Shown here: positions 12,577-25,989 of the stretch, one piece after another
Layout: the number at the start of each line of letters is the position of its first letter
Position numbering within the stretch: position 1 is the stretch's first letter
NCBI GenBank assembly: GCA_013433145.1
Contig: CM024176.1
Coordinates: forward strand, 4,522,849-4,586,848
Direction: 5' to 3'
Length of the DNA: 64,000 nucleotides
Source of the DNA: Ascaris suum
Lineage: Eukaryota > Nematoda > Chromadorea > Rhabditida > Ascarididae
Program-made: the position numbers and the translations under genes
The notes under the pieces: model-generated
Seen by the model: the letters and a program-made list of their open reading frames with translations, nothing else
Databases searched by the model: none
What the model was told of the DNA's origin: nothing

Positions 12577-15500
12577 CTATAAATATATAGCATTTGCCGT
12601 TTAAGAAGTTTTAGTCAAAATCAGAGTGATTGGTAAGAGAAAAGACAAAAGCTCTTCATTTTTTGATTGCAAATTTCACATATGAATGCAATGGTGATGA
12701 TAATAGAGAGAACAAAAGAAACGGCTCATTCAATGTTCTGTACATTAATGCGCTGCATTGTCCGGTGCCTAAATTGCTCGGCAGTGGCAGCTCCGTTGAA
12801 TGATTTAAGATGAATTCAGTGAATGAGAGATAGATAATCAAGTGTGCACTGCTCAAACTACATTTTTCATATTGTATCTGACCGAATTTAAGGTTCACTT
12901 GAAATGGTGACTAGGACAAAACTCTAAAAGACTCAACAAACCAGCAAAGGGTATATGTAGTCATCAAAATGAGCGTAATTCGAAGAGCTTTCCATCGAGC
13001 TCTTTTAAGCACTTTCACATTTCTTGAATTGCGCCTTAATTGAGCAGTCGGCACTGATGGGAAACGGAAAGACGGTCGTACGGCGCCATTGTTCTAAAAT
13101 ATATCTTTTGACTCAAAAAGAGCAAGATTTTAAACTTTATTACTCTTCATCCTCACTGCTATTTTCACAATGCCTGAGTATTTCTATCTTCACGATTAAA
13201 TCAATAAAAGGCATATTGACTCATATTGGGTTTCACCATAACTTTCTCACTCACTTTCGGCAGACTACTGCCTCAGGAATAACTATGGAAAATGATCATG
13301 GCGTGGTGCTTGAGGAGACGACATGACGATGAAAACGCATAATACATGCGCTCTCACTCAGAAGCTGATCGGTGGAAGTGAAGTTTGGTAAAAGACTGGG
13401 ATGTACATAACAAAATCAACTTTTGCAATCAACTTTTGCCTTCATCTGTCGTTGGAAAAAAGAGCAAATAATGCATGATAACGTGGACAGACACAGACGC
13501 AGATTTACGAACGCACGCACACGTTCGTATGCTTGGGCAATTGCATAGGGAAGCACACGCAGATGCACGAGCACGCACAAAGTTTGATAAGCGTGCATGT
13601 TGCTTCCGAGCATATAAAACGGTAAAATTCGTTTTTGCTATCAGAAGCTTTCAAAATTTATGGCTATTGATAGAAACGGATTGTTCGCTTGATGAAGTGA
13701 ATACTTAAGTTTGTTTGAGAAGCCATTGCTAAAAATAAATTCGTTATCTTTGTCTTCATTTCTTACGAGAGAAGAATATGTTCCTCAAGCAGTATTACAA
13801 TAGAATATGCGGAGAAAACTTACGACATCCGCACCTAAGGCCATCGATGAGTACATTTCGCGAATTATTAGCGCGTAAAGGCAAATCAGAACAATCAGTG
13901 GTATCCAGAAAACAACCTCAAATCAATAATAATATTTTACACAGAGCAACATATTAGTTTTTTTGTTCATGTGATAAAAATCTGCAACATCAAAGTGATG
14001 ATCATTACAGGTTTTAAAACGAATTTGAACATCTTCCGAGTTTTCATTTTTTCTTTTAATTTTCTCAAAAATCCCCAAGCTTTTGGTGAAACTTCAAGAA
14101 TATTTGAATAGCCATATTTTCCAAAAATCCCCGGAGTTCTTAATTGTTTCAAAATTATCATTTCAACATCACCTCAATTTCTTGTGCAATAAAAAGCGAT
14201 ACCAACTTTGTATAGAAAGTTGAAGCGACAAATAACCGCTGCTTTCAGCATTTGTCGATAATTGTTCATAGCAGCCGACAAATTTTTGCATATGACTGTG
14301 ATAAGTCATACGCCGATAGGTTTTTTTAGTGTTTAGCGTTGCCAGTAGGATTCATATTTCCAGGCTGCTATTGCATCTTGCCATTGACTTCGTTTTAATA
14401 TTCGAAATTTTAATGCATAGACGTTCAGATGCCGGGGGGTCGGAAATTGAGAGCAATGCGTGACAAAAGTTTCGATGCACTTGCTGTCTCAGGATGCTGC
14501 AGTGTTTTTGATGACACTACATGCACTACAACTGGAAATGCAGTTGCATGCATACAACGAAAGTATGCTGCTCAAGTTATTTTTTGATTGCAAGCACTTA
14601 ATTAGTAGTTCCGCACTGAAGTAAAAGCAAGCACATACCAATAAATGATACATTTCATAAAGCCGAACCATATTATCCAAATATTCCAGGTCACTTGAAA
14701 AGTTGCCAAAGCCATGTCCTGAAAATAATACCAATATATGTGTGCCATGGAAACCTCCTAAAGTCGAACATATCATGTAGGGTGTAAAATTCAATGCGAA
14801 AATCGCGCATTGAGGTGTTTAATTGGAAAAAAGCAAAATATCTCATATTTTTTATTATGAATGTCCTCAAAATGTCAACTTAAGAAGAAAAATTGTTTTC
14901 GATTTTAAAATTGGTTCTTTTGATTGTATCTATATGACATGTGCTCAAAGCGTTAATAAAAATGTGCATTATAGAGGCAAAATAATCGAATTTTTTGCTA
15001 CATCCGCGACGTACTGAAGTGTATGCTGCACAACTGGCTTCAATCATAAATGAATTTAGCCGAAAAAACCACTTATGTAACTATTTGTGTTTCGCTTTAG
15101 ATATGATACAATTTTTAATTACTTCTCTTTGTAGTTTTTTTTCTTGCCATGTCACTCATCTAAATATTTCTCACATATTTTCTTACCTTCATATCAAGGT
15201 AGCTTGAGTGGTTGCGTTAGGAGTGTCCACTTGCACCATCCAAAAAAAGAGTGCAGTACATCAAGTTTTCTTTAAATGAGGATCTCCTATTCCAAAATCA
15301 AGCATTCGCTTCAAAATGAGGAAGTGGAAGAATTTCTGCAATGTTCATATGCCGCTGGAGGTCTTCGTTAAGGACTACATATATGCTGACATTTTTCATA
15401 GTAAATTCTTTGATTCACTTTTCAGATTTTTCTTCAAATCGACTTAGAAAATGAACAATAATGTCTTTGGAAGGAAAACTTTGACAACCTTTACACTTCC

Positions 15501-18500
15501 ATTACCGTAGATGTTGAGAATATTTACGCATTAGGCGAAGTGAAATAATGAACATTAAAGTGGATTATGCTACGAGCAAATGAGAATAGCTCAGGAATCG
15601 CCGTAACCGAATCAATGCAGCGTAGCACATAGGCAATGAGCACACAATTCGGACTTGTTCTGTCAACGTAATTGAACTTGGCAAACTTAACAATCATAAC
15701 ATGAAATCTTTTTTCACGTTACACTGCTAAACTCGACAGTTATTTCTCAAATATATAAAGGGGGTAACGAGCGACTGCAACTCTCCAGGCCCGTTGCACA
15801 TTTAACATGGTGTGTGCCGCTTAGAATCTAGAAGCTTGAACTTGATCATGCTCAGGCGAACAGAAAAATTTAGCAGTAATGTGATAGGCATTATCAACTT
15901 ATGAATCTCTGAACACGAGTATGAATGTTGGCGATAATTATATATGGAAATAATATCGAGTTTTCGTGCAGATGTAGTGGAGATATGTATTCGTCCCATC
16001 TACACTAATAAGAAAGCTTACCTTCAACGAACAATAATTCGGCCTTTGCTTTAACCCAAATATTCAGACATTGTGTATAATTCCCGTCAAGATTATAGAC
16101 ATCCCATACAAAAAGTTGTGGCAACGAAAATGACACAGCAAATATCCATGAAAATGATGCTAGCGCTGTAACACGTTCTTCCCAATGAACAGTCGACTGA
16201 AACTTATTTCGATTAGTCAGGAGGACATTACATCAGCCGTGCTTCTGGCAAGATTTGTATCATTCTTCTGCAATCAGAAAAGTGAAAAGCAAGATTGTAC
16301 AGCGAAATAGATTAGCAAAAATTCGCACTTTCATGACCGCATGCTCTTCCGTTGGATGAGAATTCTATAAACTGTATCAATCAAAAATGCCAAAGATTTT
16401 CAAATATGACAATTCTATAGCAATTTCCAAATTCAAATTTATCTCCTTCAATGCGCTTTTACAAACTTGCTTATGCGAAATGCATTGCGACGACATCGCA
16501 CTTAGCAGTGTATCCTTGTTTATTTCGGTAGATTCAACCGACGAACTGTTGATTGCAGCGCTGCCCGCCGAGCTGGTGGTTATAACAGAAGTTGAAATAT
16601 GTCTGATCTCTTAACACAAATATTCACAAGACATGCTGGAAACCTAATTTTTATAAGTGCAGAAAAACCCGTATGCATTATCCAAGCGCTGAATTATGCG
16701 TTTTTAAGAGAATTAAATCCTGAATAACGGTACATTCTGGAAGATTTTCTACTTTTGCTCGTATGTAATTCATACAATTGATCGATCTACTGCGAAGGAT
16801 TTCAAAATATCTTGTCACGCCATCAAACGCATTATTCCACTCGTTTTTAATCAAAATCTGAAAGCGTGATGCACTTATAAATTAGAGCATTGCGTTTTTG
16901 AGATGCAACAAGGAACCTTGAGTGCAAAAATTCTGAAAGCCTTTTCGATTTTCTGATGAATCTATTTCATAAATATTGCATAAGAAAAATGACGCTCGTT
17001 AAAGTCACTCTCGCTCCGCCATATTGCAAATGCGAGCTTTGAAATGCACTCAACGCCGGATTGCGATATTTCAAACGCGGCACAGTCGGATGCAAGTCTG
17101 AGGCCACGTTCCGCACATTGATGATTGCTTTTTTGAAAACCACTTCACTTGAAGGATTCATCTCTAAATGGCTAGAGATGATTTGGGAAGCATTACACTC
17201 AAAATGACGCATTTACACCTAGACATATGCCCAGTCACATATCTGTAGTGAGTGAATCAAGAATCGAGATCTTTTTGAAGAACGTGATAGCAGTGCTCTA
17301 TTGCTGTTTATCGGATTATTTTGTTCCTATCCCCTTCATATATGCTTCTGACGTGAAGGAAAATGATGTCACTAACTTTAAGATATAAATAAAAGAATAG
17401 ACTTATTTTCGCTATGAAGCAAGAATGAATGGATCAAACGTACGTGGAATAATCAACATTTTAAACCGCTGCATTCAGGAATCGGAAAGACTTCATTCGC
17501 GGACAATACACCCACTTCCTATTTCTCACCGAAACGTAGTACATAAAATACGCATTCATTCATTGATTCATTTCATTCATTAGAAATGCAGCTATTTCTG
17601 GCATTATGTCATCAACTATAGCTAATATCTCTTGAACCCCACCCTTGCATCTTGGAAAGCATCTGCCCTTTCTAAACGCTCAGCTGCGGGCGCATACACA
17701 TTCCCTGAAAGAATTGCAATTTATCGTTACCTGAATTGGGTGCTTCAATGCACAATAACGATTCACGGCTATACTAACAAGAATATTACTCGAAATACTG
17801 AAGCTGAGTGATTCCGCAAATCGCATTGCTTTACACGTCTGAAATTTTGACTGAAAATTGATGTTCATAGCAGCAAAGTTAGCCTATCTAGATTTTGAGA
17901 ACTAAGAGTCAAATCAAATAAGTGATTCAAATTCAGCTTGCATTTAATCCTATTGGATATCAGGCACGGCAAAAGTTAAATAAGCGAAATTTGCGTATCA
18001 ATATTGCCAATATAAATTCCATCTTCAGTTCCATTTGAAAATTTTTGCTTCGAAAACTCAGGGGAATGTTTTATGGAGCAAAATTAGAATTGGAGGCAGC
18101 ATGTAAGGAAATTATTATAAGGGAGGTTTTAACGGATAAAAGAAAAACTGCAAAATATCTTGGAAGTTGCTCACTAACCATTTGACCAGCTTTCCATTCA
18201 TAAGTTACCAACCAACAGAATCTAGCGAAACAATAGAAAAATAATACTGCCAAATCGGATATATTCAAATGAATATGTAAAAGTGAAGATGTTACCCGTT
18301 TCCGTCCGAGAAGCCACTTAAGTGTAATTAGATTCATCTGAAAGTGAGAAGAATTAAAATTTTGTGGATAAATTTTAATGCGGTCACTTTCATTAATCAT
18401 CGCCTTAATTAGAAACAAACACCAATTTGGCAGCATACTGTTGGAAGTACTATCTCCGATGCTATTTGCATGCTAGATTACTTCGACAGAAGCATACTTT

Positions 18501-19123
18501 TCATCTGCAATCAATCCACTTGAAAGTATTTTTTATACTTTTATCTGCGAGCAATAAAATCAAATCTGTGTTATCTTGCGTGCTGTATTGTTAGCAGAAA
18601 GGTTATGCAGTTTCTGTTCCCAAAGACGTTTAGCAATATTGTGGGAGAGAACAACGTCACTAAATTAAAAAATTTACGATAGGAAGAGTGTTATAGCCTC
18701 GTTGAGGCAAACGCTTCACTGTTTACACAACGGGTCGCTTCGACTCCTTTGAAGCAGAAGAGAAAGGAGAATTTAATGCAATAAGAATCACCTTGAAGGT
18801 AATTGCATACATTTTTTTATTCCACAGAAATACGGTGATGGCCAAAAATTGTTGACGAATAAATTTTCCACATAGTGTGAAAATTGTTAGAGGCTATCTG
18901 AGATCGATGAATGCATTTTAAGAACCTCCCAAAGTTCGTCGAATAAAATGGGAATTAGCATTATTCTGTGTTCCCACTCTCATCCCTTAAAAATATTTTT
19001 ATTACCTATATAGGAATAGTAGAAAAGCAAACTTACTGGCACACCAAAGATAAAGCATAGTAGATTGTAAAACATTTCAAGTTTGTCCATTAAGTTTGCC
19101 TCAAGTATGCTATCCATCATCTC
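12375..19123 (-). CDS. GnRH/AKH-type neuropeptide G protein-coupled receptor (GNRR-like), 8 exons
   Basis: Seven-transmembrane receptor, expected at the plasma membrane of neurons or target cells, binding an extracellular peptide and signalling through G proteins. Exons in transcript order: 19123-19037, 18337-18179, 17838-17731, 16196-16022, 14718-14639, 13916-13824, 13093-12942, 12576-12375. All junctions keep phase and have GT/AG ends. Taking the ATG at 19120 gives about 350 residues, normal for the class. Landmarks: TM1 about 16-38; TM2 with LNISDL (Asp56); Cys83 and Cys160 for the TM3-ECL2 disulfide; SSNILVSIAVNRY ending TM3; TM4 FSWIFAVSFSLPQ; sequons at Asn156 and Asn181; TM5 VVFWIPLIVLICLY; TM6 ending TYTLCWLPYN; TM7 NSVINPCIY, followed by a tail of about 24 residues. 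The HLNISDL block and CWLPYNSLALW are typical of GnRH/AKH-like nematode receptors. Oddity: NRY replaces DRY. Either a trans-spliced start or a further 5' exon is possible, because an AG acceptor lies directly before GAG-ATG. Family call is by motif memory, not a search. Confidence 0.85.
16385..16612 (-). other. Unassigned ORF in a GPCR intron, Ser/Thr-rich then amphipathic
   Basis: An open frame of about 75 codons without an initiating ATG at its upstream end. It starts with a Ser/Thr/Ala-rich stretch (TTSSAGSAAINSSSVEST) and ends in a more helical segment before a TGA. The opposite strand is also open for 75 codons from an ATG, so coding is not proven on either. No family recognised. It may be a pseudo-exon, an alternative exon or chance. 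Confidence 0.25.
16967..17212 (-). other. Unassigned 81-codon ORF in a GPCR intron
   Basis: ATG-initiated frame of 81 codons with a mixed polar composition (e.g. NPSSEVVFKKAIINVRN). Its middle section is visibly richer in C and G than the surrounding intron. No splice sites fit the receptor gene and no family is recognised. A decayed repeat or processed fragment is as likely as a gene. Confidence 0.2.
19037..19123 (-). CDS. First recognised exon of the GPCR (N-terminus and TM1)
   Basis: This 87-bp exon is bounded by a TTTACAG acceptor and a GTAAGT donor. It encodes Glu followed by two Met codons, a short acidic stretch and the hydrophobic start of TM1 (MFYNLLCFIFGVP). The next exon continues as MNLITLKWLL, which completes TM1. 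With ATG at 19120 the extracellular N-terminus has only about 15 residues and no N-glycosylation sequon. The acceptor sits three bases before the first ATG, so the exon could be the spliced-leader-accepting first exon or an internal exon in phase 0. Confidence 0.7.
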
Positions 19124-22100
19124 CTGTAAATCAATACATTAAAATTACAAATTCTTTAGTTGCTCGACACTAGGCACATTACAGCGATCTATGTTTGCCG
19201 ATTAGCGAAAAAGACAAAAAAGGTGCAGTGGCTCGATAGATCATAATTCTTGCTCGGAGAATTATTGAATTTGGACGAGGTTTTAAAAAAGACTCGTTTA
19301 GCCAAAAAAACATCCCTGAATTCGTACGTATAACATCGAAGGCGAAAAAAAGAAACGCAAAGTGTTGATTATAAGCAAATCATGTACTCAGCGTTTCCTA
19401 GAGAAAACATTCTTCTTAATGAATTCGAAATGATGTCATCCCTCCAAGCAAAACTTCACTCATTTCTCGTTCTAATCTTGGATTTTCGCACAGAGTGGAC
19501 TGATTAACCCTACGCAACGATGGAGGTGGAGCTCAAGCCTGGCGGCTGAAGATCATGCAAGCAGGCAACAAAGATGGAGAGAAGTATGACCTTTGCATAG
19601 CCGGAGATCAAGCAGACGAAAAAATCTTAATTATTTTTGAAATGGAAACCACACCTAGCATCATAAATGCGATGTCCTCCAAAAATTAGTAGAGGGAGCA
19701 TTTTCCAAGAAATGAGCACAGTATTCTTGCACTATTAAAGTTTAGGAAACTTGCAACGTACTAAGTCAGGCATGCCGTCAGTAAACAACCCAAAGAAGGC
19801 GTCTGATGAGAAACGCACACATGGATGAGTGATCACAAAAACAGAGCTTGCATTGTCCGATGAAGTTGTTAAATTTGTGTTTTTTGAAACGTAAAGTTCG
19901 GTTCGATGTATAGCACCACCCTTCCCAAAGGACACTCTCTTAAAAATGTTGCGTAAAAATCAAGAATGAATGTGCAGAGATAAACGTAAGCCTGAAATCA
20001 TTGAAACAAACGTTTACAACATTACCTCAGCTTATAAGCAAAGGTGCGTTCCACAGGTTATTATGGAAAGATTTATGAAGTCGATAATCTATGCGAATCC
20101 TTTTGTAAGGCGTAGTGAATGATAAGATTTTGATTGCTTAAATGGATGGTTAAGTTGAAATACTTAATTGGAGTCATACAGTAACTAGAAACACTGGGAC
20201 GTTCCTTTTTCGTTGAAATCATCCGCATATTCTATAAATTGCAAAAGCAATTTCAGTACGAGATTTCATGAATATTTTTTGTTTAGTGTGACTGCCAAGA
20301 CAATATGTTCCAGTCTTTTAGAACTGAAACAAAAAGCACGCTAAACGCAACAATTGCTGCACACTAAATAACGCTGCGTGAAGGAGCACTCAGCTTCCAC
20401 CCAAAATTGCGCTCGTAATTGGAGGACTTTGTGAGTACATTTCCGATGCAGAAATTTCCGATTTTCTGCTGATGTTTTATCTACATTTATTAGAAGGAAA
20501 ATCAAAATCCTTTAGCCGTTTCATTTTTTTCCACGGCAGAAATTTTTTCAATGCTGATTTCTACAAAAGAAGAATATTTCCTTCATCTCCACTAAATATT
20601 TTCAGTTCTGCTTTTCTATAAGTAATGCAGATCCGATGGAATCTTTATGAACAAGCCATTTAAGTTGGATGCTGAGTATTTAACATGATATAATTTATCG
20701 CTGTAACTTGAACCTAGCAGAGAAAATAGTCATGAACCAAAGCATTTCAATATTCATATTATTTTTCAAAATCCAACCGAGCATCTCGGTGATCAAGCCT
20801 TCAAAAGGGTAGAGATTTTTAAAAATAGTCTAGATATGTCTGCAATTTGTGCTAGATGTTTTCTTTAGCCTCCTGAATATTATCTCATCAACGAATAGCT
20901 GCTCTTATCCACAGATGTTCCCACAAATGTGGATAAACAACGAAAAGCAAAATAAATAGCTCTCCAACACACGTTTACACAGTTTACGGGCTAACCTCAT
21001 ATCATCAAGTTTACAGCTCATTATAAGTCTGCTCATAATAAAAAAAGGGCCAAGTCTGAGCACCGCCTTCCACTGTTGACCCGCACTCCAATCGCTTTTT
21101 GCTTTCACTTCTCAGAAAAAAAAAGAATGGCAAGAAAGAGTATTTTCTAGAAACCGAATGGATTTTCCTCATCTCCTCCTCCCTACTCTAGCTTCACTCA
21201 GGAAAAATATGGTGTCAAAGTTAAGGGATTTCTGGTGTTTCCTCTACAGGACTTCTTTCATTTCCTCCAGGTTCCTTTTCATCTTTACAGGTCTCGGCAT
21301 TCACTCCTCCACGCTCAGTACGATTAATGTGAGACTTTATCAAGATCAGCTATGAAATTTTTGATACAGTCGATCGGGCAGCTAGGAACATTGAATTTCC
21401 GCTGAAAATAAGCAAGCACTTCGTTAGCGATCAATGGCATCATGTAAATGCTCTAGTAACCAACTTTTTTTTCATGAAATGCTAGGCTTGTTCTTTCCAA
21501 AAACATCACCCATCGCTAGGTCGAGGCAGAGCAGGATTTCATTGAACTACTTCATATGGAAGGTAACTTAAAATATGGTCAATTTCGCACTATGATCATC
21601 TGAAACAAATGAGGAGTGCGAAAACGTAAAATCAGTTTAATGTCACTGTTGCGGTGAACGACCGTGTTGCAAATCAAATTTGCATAGAACGACCTCGGCG
21701 ATATCTGTTCTTCTCTGCCCCGTCATATTTCGCTGTTTCTCTATTTCTCTAGCTGCGTGTTTCAAACCCGTCAGCCACTGTATATTGGTGGTCCCCGTAC
21801 CGTGCGCTAAGTAACAAGCCTGGGATGTTTGAGCAAGTTTGGCTGCCACTCGCCTTGTATGTTCTCGACCACCCTGCAAAAGCGCAACGGCAGATCATTA
21901 CCATTCTGCCAAAATTCTTTCTAGTCAAGGACAACCCTGTATTTGTGTTCAGAGTCATCAATCGCTATTGCGGCAATGCTAATTGATTTATGCTTAACTG
22001 AGACCTCGTTTAACTGAATTAGCTACAACTGTTACAAATAAAACGTGTTGTCCGCAGCGCTCAAATAAAAAAGAAATTTTTTCTTCTTCACAAGCAGAGG

Positions 22101-23892
22101 GCTGCAAAGGAAAAGTGCACTTTAATGAAATGTCAAATCGGACGGAATCAATTAAAAACTGTATGCAGGTCTTCTTTACACGGCAAATTTTTATAGATTT
22201 TTCATGCGTTAATTTTATTCAAATTTCCTCGCAACACATATTTTATTTTATTACGATCGGTAATAGTCTATCGGTTACAAATTTGATTAAAATTAAGTAA
22301 ATTTGCATATGCAAGGCTGCATAGAAGAGAATTTTTCGAGACATTCACTTTAATCAACGTAATTGAGACGCAGTCATAGACATGCGATAACACTCCAAAG
22401 AAATATGGTGCGATAACAAATAGAAGCATCCCTTAGAGATTTCTTGAGTGTTCAAGAAGTCTGCAGTAGAGAAAAGAATCGTTGTTCGAATTGTCTGAAT
22501 GAAAGCTTCATAGAGAAAAAAAAACAACAACTGGATATCAGTACCGTAGTTCGAGCGAGGTTATCCTGTTAGTTGAACGCACTCTTAGTTATTTCATGTC
22601 ATCTAATGTAACTCCTTGTTCACCAAAAAATTTTATGAGCAACATCGATCGCTTAATTAATATCGTCTTATAAAATAATAAGCATAATAGAAAGCATTGA
22701 AAACGTGGATAGTTTAAAATTTATTGCGCAGATGTGCGATTGATATGAAACGGCTTGATAGCATGAGAACAGCATTCAGCACGGCCAATCCATAAGTGCA
22801 TTTTTCCATTCTTTGGTTACAATTGCTCTACCATCCGCACGTTTTATGATAGGCGACAGCTAGATATGAAACCAATTAAGAGGCATACAAGCGTTACAGC
22901 CGCATTAGTTGATAATTCATAAGAAATTTTCTGAGTTTAAGGAAGCGAAATGAAAGGATTTCATGGTTAAGACAATTTAGTTAAAATTATAGGTACAGGC
23001 AGAGAGGTTAGATTTGCCGATAGACGAGGTTTTAAGTTTTCAGTTAATGATCCCTGTATAGGATCATAGAACTCTGGTTCGCCTCAACCGTGGGAAAGGT
23101 TAACATTAGAAAATTCTATCAAAATTTGTCGACTGGTTCATCTCCAGCTCCTAATTGACAACCAAAACGAATATTTGGTTGCTTCACTGTTCTAGTGATT
23201 CTTTCAATTCCTCCCTTATCTCTAGTATAGTACCTACTCCGATGTATACATCAGTGCAGTTATTCATGACCATCTTAAAAGCGATATCGATAAAATGTTT
23301 CAAATTTTGGAAGCTGATTTTATTCAACAGCCGGCGAATTCTCTATTACCTTCTAATACTCATTGTTTCTCACTATTCAACCGTTGCAATCTTTGAAACT
23401 GCAGATTTTTTCTGTGAAAGTAGCCATGAGCATAGAGTGAAATATTTTGCAATCGATAGAGAATTTTTTAGATGCTAACTGTCAATGACACAAAAAGCCC
23501 AACAGCCGAAACCCTTATACAGTCATGTTCGACGCAGGGGAATTTCCTTTCGAGTTGCACTCAACCCCTATGGAGCATTATTATTTTCAAACATTTAACT
23601 ATTAATTATTAGTTTGCATATAAGCATTTTGCATAATGCTTGCAAAAAAACACCAACCCAAACCTATAACATTTCTGTGAGCAAATCAAAATTCATCTCA
23701 TGGGCATAATAAAAAGCGCGCACCATTTACTATGGAAATGGCACGACTGTGTACTGAGAATCAATGCACATTGTGCGATATATTTTGCTGAATTTTTTTC
23801 TTTGAAGTTCATTTTTAACGATTTAAATATTAAAATCGCTTAAATGCAGTCACCCATAAGACAACCTTAGAAATATTTACAATTGCATCATA

Positions 23893-23928
23893 AAAATTGA
23901 AGATCGAACCAAAATTGAAGATCGAACC
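23893..23928. repeat. Tandem duplication, 18 bp x 2
   Basis: AAAATTGAAGATCGAACC occurs twice head to tail, identical. No gene is nearby. Confidence 0.85.
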
Positions 23929-24660
23929 ACCTATTCGTTAACCAATTTTTTGGAAACTATCGGACCATTTAGACTGCCCGATATTCTTGATGAAAAGGTC
24001 CGCTAGAGCTATTCGTTTGAACTATTTTCTGCAATTTTATGAAAGAAATGAATTAAATTGCTTAAGTCGCTTTGTTGCACTGCTTATGTGATGCAGGTAA
24101 ATACTTTACACTGATCGTTGAAACCACCAAAGAATTTCAAGTTCTCTCGAGAAAAGAGATTACAATTGTTTGAAGTTATTTATAGTTTATCAAGGAAAGG
24201 CGAGAAAAGTTATAGTTTATCATCGTTTAGTTTCGCTTATTGCGCTGTCGGTTTGAAGAGGCCTCCGAGCAAACTCTTCGGCTTTGAACTACCGGGTCAT
24301 TCCGACCAGTAGTCTCATCTGGACGCGGGCAGTGAAGCAAGTCGCATGGAACAACAATGAATCGACTCGTCAGTATCCGATGGGCAGGAGACGAGCCTAA
24401 GCCCTCACCTTCACGCTATCTCAACTTCAGCTAAACGGAAGTGGCAGTAATATGAAGAGACATCTATTCCTAATGAATGCTTTGTCGATTCAAGTAGACT
24501 CAAGTAAACTCAAGTAAAATCAAGGAAAGGCGTCTTGTTTGAATTAATAACGACTCAAACTGAATCAGTTTTATGGGGACCTATTTTAATCAGTTTTATA
24601 AATGAGGAATTATTTTGAAAAACTCAATTCTTAAATTAAACTGACGCATCATAGAGTCGT

Positions 24661-24688
24661 TTTTCTGAAGAAAGCTTTCTTCAGAAAA
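24661..24688. repeat. Perfect 28-bp palindrome
   Basis: TTTTCTGAAGAAAG followed directly by its reverse complement, centred on AAGCTT, with no loop. A further partial copy of one arm (TTCTGAAGAAAA) follows immediately. Confidence 0.85.
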
Positions 24689-25150
24689 CTCCTTCTGAAG
24701 AAAAAAAAAACAAAGGATGCATTCGTCTAGGCTTTTTATTTTTTCTTGAAGAACTCAATTTCGCCGTTGAATTAGTTGGTATTTTCGAAAAAAGTGACAA
24801 AGAATGAAGAAACCAAACAAGAGTGAAGTGAAAAGTTATCGAAACGTGACATTATCGTCAGTATGCTCTCAGCGGAAAGAAATATCGCCCTAAAAAGAGT
24901 TATCGGTTAACAGCCAAGAAATATCGCTCAAGACAAGTTTTATCTCTGGGAAGAGAAATTTAAAAAAATTTCTGCAGCAAAGATTCTTTAGTTTTCGATG
25001 GAAGTAGTTTATTTTTGTGCTCATCGATACAGATTTGAGCAAATGAGCTCATGACCGATTTTTATGTTGCATTCAACCGGAATTCCATAATTAAACTGCT
25101 TCCTCAGCAGACGGAAATTCCTTTCCCTCAGAAAAATTTCCGCTCCTTCT

Positions 25151-25163
25151 CCCCCCCCCCCCC
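25151..25163. repeat. C13 homopolymer
   Basis: Thirteen C in a row, then GCCCCC; G-rich on the minus strand. Confidence 0.9.
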
Positions 25164-25989
25164 GCCCCCTTCCCCTTCCAAAGGGCTCCTTCTAAGACAA
25201 CTGGTGTGGACATATCTGCAAATAAATGTTAAATTTGGTTTCTAGAGATTCTTCATCGTAGAAATTATTTTCATTCAAGTTGTGTGAGCATTTACTCCCT
25301 ACGAGAACGAAACTACTAGGTCATCACGGCTAGTCAAAAGCTCACAGTAAATCAAATGCAAAAATGGAAACAATTCTCTCGAGTATTTGCATCAAACACA
25401 AAACGCATTCAAGCAGCATGCAGAGACAACCATTCGACGTTAATCAGAAACTTCATAAAACGCCTCTGTGAAAAGCTAAATAAGAAACTTCACTCAAGTA
25501 CATCTCAGCATGCAGACTGTGCTGATGAAAGATGCACGCTAACCAACATATTCTTCTATCGACATATACAAACATTTATTCGAATAAACTCATCTATTTT
25601 TTAAATTTGTATAGTGTACAATATGCTGTTCACACAAGTCCAAAATAGGCTATTTGTTATTGTTCGACAAAACATAAGTTTTGCCATCTATTCAATGATT
25701 TTAGAGGAGGAGAAAATGAGCAGGCTCCCAAAGATGGTTGGAATGGTCAATTATTAAAAATGCTCCAAACATGGGAACAGAGATAAGAAAGAAAAGTTGG
25801 CTAATTTCTGAATGCTGTTAGGGTTTTCTACGTTTTAAAAATTAGAGAATTTATTTTCTAGAAATAAAAGAGCAATGATTAGAGTGGGTCACATGGAAAT
25901 TTCAACGAAGAATGGATGAGGGTTCATGCTCTCATCTCTGTACTTCTCTCACGCAACATCACGGACATAAAAACGATTGAGCATCAACT

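Larger units (their letters stand above)
12577..19036 (-). other. Introns of the GPCR gene
   Basis: Seven introns of about 699, 340, 1534, 1303, 722, 730 and 365 bp, in transcript order. The 1534-bp intron between TM3 and TM4 holds two exon-like minus-strand ORFs (about 16385-16612 and 16967-17212). The receptor does not need them, because TM3 and TM4 exons join in phase with a normal-length second intracellular loop. Nothing else supported was seen in the other introns. Confidence 0.6.
19124..25989. other. Intergenic, no supported gene
   Basis: AT-rich. A GC-richer block at about 21,640-21,960 is open in two minus frames without a recognisable product. The plus frame at 23155-23478 (107 codons) has no supporting signals. 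Upstream GPCR exons or 3' exons of the 27-30 kb membrane gene may be hidden here. Confidence 0.35.

Noticed and set aside
15802..15999. Frame resembling a TM5 exon of the GPCR (IMPITLLLNF, or FPYIIIANIHT in another frame)
   Set aside because: The exons at 14639-14718 and 13824-13916 supply ECL2 and TM5 in the correct phase with stronger motifs.
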